Below, one piece after another: positions 14,043 to 16,097 of a stretch of 16,097 nt of DNA (positions are counted from its first letter, which is position 1; each line of letters starts with the position of its first letter). Made by a program: the position numbers and the translations under genes. The DNA lies in assembly GCA_934292955.1 (NCBI GenBank), contig CAKQXZ010000047.1, positions 1 through 16,097 on the forward strand, given 5' to 3'. Source of the DNA: an uncultured Clostridia bacterium (GTDB lineage: Bacteria > Bacillota_A > Clostridia > Christensenellales > Borkfalkiaceae). The notes beneath the pieces are model-generated. The model was not told the DNA's origin. It worked only from the letters and a program-made list of their open reading frames with translations, and searched no databases.

Positions 14043-14048
14043 ATTATA
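14043..14048 (-). promoter_or_regulatory. -10 element close to the SH3-like gene start
   Basis: The minus strand reads TATAAT (complement of 14043-14048), with only nine bases to the ATG at 14033. No good -35 at 17 bases and no Shine-Dalgarno are visible, which suggests a leaderless or very short-leader transcript. Confidence 0.4.
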
Positions 14049-14106
14049 TCACAAGTTAAAATGCAAAATATGTCGATTTCGGACGTAGCGGAGTAAATTT
14101 GGTCGA

Positions 14107-15525
14107 ATGCGCGAAAATATAGATGAGTATATAGAAAAACTTCATGCAATCGAGCGTGAAGAACAACGTCGGACGAGCCGTCTTGATAAGTACAATAAAG
14201 ACGTGGTTCACGAAAAGCAGATGGCGTTTCATAAATGTCTTAAAAACAATCGCTGGGTTTTCGGCGGCAACAGAAGCGGCAAAACGGAGTGCGGCGCGGT
14301 CGAAACGGTCTGGCTTGCAAGGGGAATTCATCCGTTCAGACAAAACCGAAAAAACACCTTCGGATGGGTTGTGTCGCTTACCCAGCAAGTGCAGCGCGAC
14401 GTTGCGCAAAAAAAGGTTTTGTCTTATCTTTCTTCGCGCGATATTGTAGACGCGGTTATGCTCAGCGGGCGCAAGGATAGTCTCGATAACGGTGTTATAG
14501 ACCAACTTTTTGTTAAAAACGCGTTCGGCGGAGTATCCGTTATAGGTTTCAAAAGTTGTGATCAGGGGCGCGAAAAATTTCAGGGCGCGTCGCTCGATTA
14601 CGTCTGGTTCGACGAAGAGCCGCCCAAGGACGTTTACGACGAATGCAAAATGCGTCTGCTCGATAAATGCGGGTGCATGTTCGGCACGATGACTCCGCTA
14701 AAGGGCTTGACTTTTATTTATGACGAGATTTATCTGAACAGCAACGATTCGCCCGACGTATGGTACGAATTTATGGAGTGGGGCGATAACCCGTATCTTA
14801 ACCCCGAAGAAGTCAGAAAAATGACTGAAAGTCTGTCTAAAGACGCGCTCGATTCAAGAAGGTACGGGCATTTCAAAGCCGAAAGCGGCGCCGTTTACAC
14901 CGAGTTCGACGAAGAAAAACACGTTATTAAAGAACCGTTTTCTTTGCCGTACGACTGGCAGGCGTGTCTCTCTATCGACCCTGGGCTGCATAATCCGCTC
15001 TCCTGCCACTTTTACGGGGTGGATTACGACGGTAACGTTTACGTCGTTGCCGAGCATTACGAAGCCGAAAGGCCTATTTCATATCACGCCCGAGCGATCG
15101 AAAAAATTGCCGATTCTTTAGGCTGGCACAGAAGATCGGACGGACGAATAGAAGCACTTATAGACAGCGCTGCAAACCAAAAAACGCTCGCTTCTTCAAA
15201 GAGCGTTACCGAACTTTTTTTTGAAGAAGGCATTGCTTGCAATCCGCGCGTCAATAAAGAAAAATTTGCGGGGATTGCACGGGTAAAAGAGTATTTTAAG
15301 GCGGACAGAATCAAAATTTTTCCGTCTTGCAAAAACCTTATACGAGAGATAAAAGGGTATCGTTGGGGCGACGACGATTCGCCGATTAAAAAAGACGACC
15401 ACGCGCTCGACGAACTAAGATATTTCATAATGTCGCGCCCCGAAAACGTCATGCCGAAAAAAGAACTGAGCGTAATAGAAAAAGATAAAGCGCGCCTTAT
15501 GCGCCGGCTATATAGAAGAAAATGA
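14107..15525 (+). CDS. terL: phage-type terminase large subunit (ATPase and nuclease)
   Basis: Large terminase, the motor and nuclease that packages phage DNA into heads. The 472-residue product has Walker A GGNRSGKT (53-60), Walker B-like YVWFDEEPP with D169-E170, a coupling segment FGTMTPLKG (192-200), and a C-terminal RNase H-like nuclease. The nuclease acidic residues are D291 (CLSIDPGLHNP), D353 (ALIDSAANQ) and D431/D435 (DDHALDELRYF). Both activities look intact and length is normal (about 420-550 in the family). GGAG at 14090-14093 lies 13 bases before ATG 14107. No small terminase, portal, protease or capsid gene is near, and the gene ends at repeat copy 5 and then a host-type AraC gene. 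It could be the last piece of a decayed prophage or a retained packaging-like function. Confidence 0.9.
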   Translation: MRENIDEYIEKLHAIEREEQRRTSRLDKYNKDVVHEKQMAFHKCLKNNRWVFGGNRSGKTECGAVETVWLARGIHPFRQNRKNTFGWVVSLTQQVQRDVAQKKVLSYLSSRDIVDAVMLSGRKDSLDNGVIDQLFVKNAFGGVSVIGFKSCDQGREKFQGASLDYVWFDEEPPKDVYDECKMRLLDKCGCMFGTMTPLKGLTFIYDEIYLNSNDSPDVWYEFMEWGDNPYLNPEEVRKMTESLSKDALDSRRYGHFKAESGAVYTEFDEEKHVIKEPFSLPYDWQACLSIDPGLHNPLSCHFYGVDYDGNVYVVAEHYEAERPISYHARAIEKIADSLGWHRRSDGRIEALIDSAANQKTLASSKSVTELFFEEGIACNPRVNKEKFAGIARVKEYFKADRIKIFPSCKNLIREIKGYRWGDDDSPIKKDDHALDELRYFIMSRPENVMPKKELSVIEKDKARLMRRLYRRK

Positions 15526-15534
15526 ATATAATTT

Positions 15535-15578
15535 AACCCCGCCGAAAGTCGCAATAATCGACCTATAGGCGGGGTTTT
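15535..15578 (+). terminator. terminator of terL, repeat copy 5 (diverged core)
   Basis: AACCCCGCC (15535-15543) pairs with GGCGGGGTT (15568-15576) and TTTT follows. The inside has GTCG/CGAC pairing (15548-15551 with 15559-15562). The core here is CAATAATCGACCTATAG (15552-15568), two changes from the family sequence. Confidence 0.85.
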
Positions 15579-15603
15579 CTTGTTTTATTCGTTAATTTAT
15601 AAG

Positions 15604-15648
15604 AAATTCCGAGAAAAATAAAGTCTGATTTTATTTTACTCGGGATTT
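15604..15648. repeat. long near-perfect inverted repeat between repeat copies 5 and 6
   Basis: AAATTCCGAG (15604-15613) pairs with CTCGGGATTT (15639-15648) with one G-T pair. After one mismatch AAAATAAA pairs with TTTATTTT around a six-base loop. The total is about 18-19 base pairs. No T-tract follows on the plus strand. On the minus strand the weak run ATTTCTTAT follows, so it might end the AraC transcript. Its role is unclear. Confidence 0.6.
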
Positions 15649-15704
15649 GCGCTCTTGTTAAGGGTAATTGAGTTGTTTTATAAAAGAAATTTTTTGGGTG
15701 AAAA

Positions 15705-15740
15705 CAGACGTAAAAGTCGCGATAATCGACTTATAGACGG
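15705..15740. repeat. hairpin-family repeat, copy 6 (exact core, weak stem)
   Basis: The exact core CGATAATCGACTTATAG is at 15720-15736. GTCG (15716-15719) pairs with CGAC (15727-15730), and AA and a few further bases extend the stem with a mismatch and a bulge. There is no GC-rich outer stem and no T-tract on the plus strand. It lies 24 bases beyond the stop of the minus-strand AraC gene. Confidence 0.8.
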
Positions 15741-15759
15741 ACTATTGTAAAATTTGCGA

Positions 15760-16097
15760 CTATTTTGAGCGGTATTCTGACGGAGAAACGCCGTAATAAA
15801 GTTTGAATGCCTTGCTGAAAGTGTACACCGACGAGTAGTTTACGGTTTCTGCGATTTTGCTTACCGACGAAGTATTTTCCTTTATTAAAACCGCCGCAAT
15901 TTCCATTTTCTTTGCAACGTAATAGTCGGTTATCGATTTTCCCGTGGTTTGTTTGAAAATCTTTTCCAAATAAGAATAGTTATACCCCATTTTGCCCGAG
16001 ATCTCGCTCAGTTTTTCTATATTAAGAAGATTTGATGAAATGTAACTCATTATCTGATAAACAAGCAGTTCTTTGCTGTTAAGCGTCGCCGACGAAT
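15760..16097 (-). CDS. AraC-family transcriptional regulator, C-terminal part
   Basis: The DNA-binding end of an AraC/XylS regulator. Two helix-turn-helix units are visible: IEKLSEISGKMGYNYSYLEK with IFKQTTGKSITDYY, and VSKIAETVNYSSVYTFSKAF with LYYGVSPSEYR. The frame stays open from the ATG at 16050 to the right edge, adding at least 15 residues (ending LLVYQI before that Met). The true start and the sensing domain therefore lie outside the window. Its target genes cannot be told from here. Confidence 0.9.
   Translation of the reverse strand, partial: SSATLNSKELLVYQIMSYISSNLLNIEKLSEISGKMGYNYSYLEKIFKQTTGKSITDYYVAKKMEIAAVLIKENTSSVSKIAETVNYSSVYTFSKAFKLYYGVSPSEYRSK

Noticed and set aside
119..15736. 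CRISPR array or integron cassette array as explanation of the repeats
   Set aside because: Spacing is hundreds to thousands of bases and irregular, with normal chromosomal genes between copies. The integron-type GTTRRRY core and an integrase are absent.
119..15736. dif/Xer recombination sites
   Set aside because: There are six copies in 16 kb, whereas dif is normally single, and the core does not resemble the Xer arm sequences I know.

Overview
The window looks like a chromosomal segment of a Gram-positive, Clostridia-type bacterium (Bacillota). The signs are strong AGGAG or GGGGG ribosome sites, near-consensus sigma-A promoters (TTGACA-18-TATAAT, TTGAAA-17-TATAAT), a lipoprotein PstS, a PhoP-type direct-repeat box, an EndoA/MazF-type RNase and a DegV/FakB protein. 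GC content is moderate by eye. An uncultured gut Clostridia lineage such as Christensenellales is possible, but I cannot prove a lineage from this sequence.

Layout. 1-1525 (minus strand): uridine kinase (udk) and a membrane-bound XRE regulator. 1526-3645 (plus): a DegV/FakB-type fatty-acid-binding protein behind a structured leader, then a small membrane protein with a bacterial PH domain. 3649-3725: tRNA-Arg(ACG), then two terminator-like hairpins in tandem. 3995-10877 (plus): a complete phosphate-uptake and phosphate-sensing locus, pstS, a fused pstC-pstA, pstB, phoU, and a phoP/phoR-type two-component pair, with overlapping or closely packed genes. 10969-12246 (minus): a papain-fold hydrolase (permuted NlpC/P60 type) and a MazF toxin with no recognisable antitoxin beside it. 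12247-16097: a RinA/ArpU-like small protein (+), an SH3-like surface protein (-), an orphan phage-type large terminase (+), and the C-terminal part of an AraC regulator (-) cut by the window edge.

How the genes work together. The Pst/Pho genes form one module. PstS binds phosphate outside the cell, the PstC-PstA fusion forms the membrane channel and PstB powers it. PhoU links transporter state to the PhoR-like kinase, whose partner PhoP-like regulator probably binds the three 11-bp-phased TTTACA-like half-sites upstream of pstS.

Three things stand out. (1) PstS appears circularly permuted: the half that normally forms the middle and C-terminus (R-E-Q-G-S-G-T motif onward) comes first, and the usual N-terminal half (G-S-T-S motif onward) comes last. 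The cut falls at the usual boundary between the two halves. (2) A family of six short hairpin elements shares the core CGATAATCGACTTATAG (four exact 17-bp copies and two diverged ones). All six lie in the same orientation at gene 3' ends. Some work as terminators and some cannot, so termination alone does not explain the conservation. (3) A complete-looking terminase ATPase/nuclease sits with a RinA/ArpU-like protein but no other phage genes, suggesting a prophage remnant or a domesticated function.
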